From assembly GCA_902462065.1 (NCBI GenBank), contig CABQAK010000030.1, forward strand, positions 1 to 31,218: a stretch of 31,218 bases of DNA, read 5' to 3'. Both the position numbers and the translations under genes were made by a program. The notes beneath the pieces are model-generated. The model saw nothing but the letters and a program-made list of their open reading frames with translations, was not told where the DNA came from and made no database searches. Below are positions 30,399 through 31,218 of this stretch, one piece after another (the stretch's first letter is position 1; each line of letters opens with the position of its first letter). The stretch is from an uncultured Collinsella sp. Its GTDB lineage: Bacteria > Actinomycetota > Coriobacteriia > Coriobacteriales > Coriobacteriaceae.

Positions 30399-31137
30399 CG
30401 TCATCGACTACATGCCGGGCGATACGCTACTGCATCGCCTGAACCCCGTCGTCAAACTGGGCCTCGCCGCCGCCATCATCGTCGGCATCTTCTTGTCCGA
30501 CACCTACGTGGCGCTGCTGGGCTTTTTGGCACTCACCCTTGCGCTGGGCGCCTATGCCGGCGTCGTCGACCGTCTGTTCTCGCTGCTCAAGTTGCTGATC
30601 CCGCTCGCGCTTATCATGCTGGTGCTCCAGCTGGCCTTTATGCGCGATGGCAACGTGGTGTGGGGCTTTATCACCGACACGGGCCTCATCACAGGATCGA
30701 AGGCCTGTCTGCGCCTACTGGGTGTGGCGTTACCACTCATCCTCATGCTCATGGTGACCAAGCTCAACGACCTTGCCAACGCCTGCGTCGAGGTGCTGCA
30801 CGTACCGTATCGCTATGCCTTCACCTTTACCACGGCGCTGCGCTTTGTGCCGGTGTTTGGTCAGGAGATGAACGCCATCATGGAGGCGCAGACCGCACGC
30901 GGCGTCGAGTACGACACCAAGAACCCCATCAAGAAGCTTAAGCTCATGCTGCCACTGTGCGTGCCACTGCTCATCTCGAGCGTGGGCAAGACCGATGCCA
31001 CAGCCTTGGCGGCAGAACAGCGCGGCTTCTATCTGCGTACGCGCGCCAGCTCGTACAAGCGCTACCCCATCAAGGGCCTGGACATCGCCGTGCTCATCGT
31101 CAGCATCGCCCCCATCGCCATCGGCTTCCTGTTCTAG
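30391..31137 (+). CDS. ECF transporter T component (EcfT)
   Basis: 248-residue membrane subunit that links the S component to the ATPases. About five hydrophobic segments are visible, and the two coupling-helix motifs MEAQTARGVEYD and AAEQRGFYLRTRAS carry the conserved Ala-Arg-Gly type sequences. I chose a GTG start at 30391 because AAGGAG lies 10 bp upstream and the family N-terminus (VNVIDYMPGDTLLHRLNP) begins there; an in-frame ATG at 30358 would add 11 residues encoded inside the ATPase gene. The 8-base overlap indicates coupled translation. Confidence 0.92.
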   Translation: MVNVIDYMPGDTLLHRLNPVVKLGLAAAIIVGIFLSDTYVALLGFLALTLALGAYAGVVDRLFSLLKLLIPLALIMLVLQLAFMRDGNVVWGFITDTGLITGSKACLRLLGVALPLILMLMVTKLNDLANACVEVLHVPYRYAFTFTTALRFVPVFGQEMNAIMEAQTARGVEYDTKNPIKKLKLMLPLCVPLLISSVGKTDATALAAEQRGFYLRTRASSYKRYPIKGLDIAVLIVSIAPIAIGFLF

Positions 31138-31167
31138 TTCACCACCGACAGCAACCGCCCAACGCAA

Positions 31168-31202
31168 AAGGCCTCGGCTCGCACCAAACGAGTCGAGGCC
31201 TT
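31168..31202 (+). terminator. Terminator of the ECF transporter operon
   Basis: A 14-bp stem AAGGCCTCGGCTCG/CGAGTCGAGGCCTT with one mismatch and a 7-nt loop, preceded by AAAA and followed by a short T-containing stretch at the window end. Confidence 0.8.
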
Positions 31203-31218
31203 ACTGTTCCCCCAGATA

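Noticed and set aside
1..31218. tRNA or rRNA genes
   Set aside because: I saw no cloverleaf-like segment with CCA-proximal acceptor stem and no rRNA-like sequence in the gaps, though I could not run a covariance search.

Overview
The window reads as chromosomal DNA of a fermentative, high-GC Gram-positive bacterium of the Coriobacteriia; a Collinsella-like gut organism is my best guess. This rests on GC-rich coding DNA, AGGAGG-type ribosome binding sites, arginine deiminase plus Pta/Ack acetate fermentation genes, an ECF-type transporter, and AT-rich promoter gaps. The taxon is inferred; no rRNA gene is present to confirm it. I see no phage, plasmid, CRISPR or intact insertion sequence.

Layout. 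(1) 1-4.9 kb: two arginine deiminase genes (arcA) with identical coding DNA lie in direct orientation on either side of a PLP aminotransferase; the first copy loses only the last base of its stop codon to the window edge. The gaps upstream are AT-rich and carry paired 9-bp direct repeats spaced 21 bp, matching the LytTR-type response-regulator site. (2) 4.9-11 kb, plus strand: polyphosphate kinase with an unusual tail, a 5-methyluridine RNA methyltransferase, a DJ-1/PfpI protein overlapping a Maf pyrophosphatase, and a P1 (DmpA-like) peptidase. (3) 11-13.7 kb: a spacer with two large hairpin elements and a glycosyltransferase remnant, then a glycosyltransferase and UDP-galactopyranose mutase operon on the minus strand. 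(4) 13.7-17.8 kb: pta facing two tandem acetate kinase genes; a third large hairpin sits after pta. (5) 17.8-24.2 kb, minus strand: an MFS transporter and LysR regulator (less GC-rich than the rest), a HIT protein, xseB, xseA, a membrane zinc peptidase and RNase D. (6) 24.3-27.5 kb, plus strand: a diacylglycerol-kinase-like lipid kinase, a 30-residue membrane protein, and a secreted, membrane-anchored C69 dipeptidase. (7) 27.5-31.2 kb: a Trp-Trp-Trp leader peptide with a terminator, followed by a TrpP-like ECF S component, a fused double ATPase and the T component.

How it fits together: peptides and amino acids appear to be a main energy source. A surface dipeptidase releases amino acids, arginine deiminase starts ATP-yielding arginine breakdown, and Pta/AckA make ATP from acetyl-CoA. 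The possible shared LytTR-like sites at arcA and the dipeptidase suggest common control. Tryptophan is taken up by an ECF transporter apparently controlled by ribosome-stalling attenuation.

The most novel items are the two homologous hairpin elements at 11060-11386, whose stems covary; the LytTR-like repeats; and the tryptophan attenuator placed in front of a transporter instead of a biosynthetic operon.
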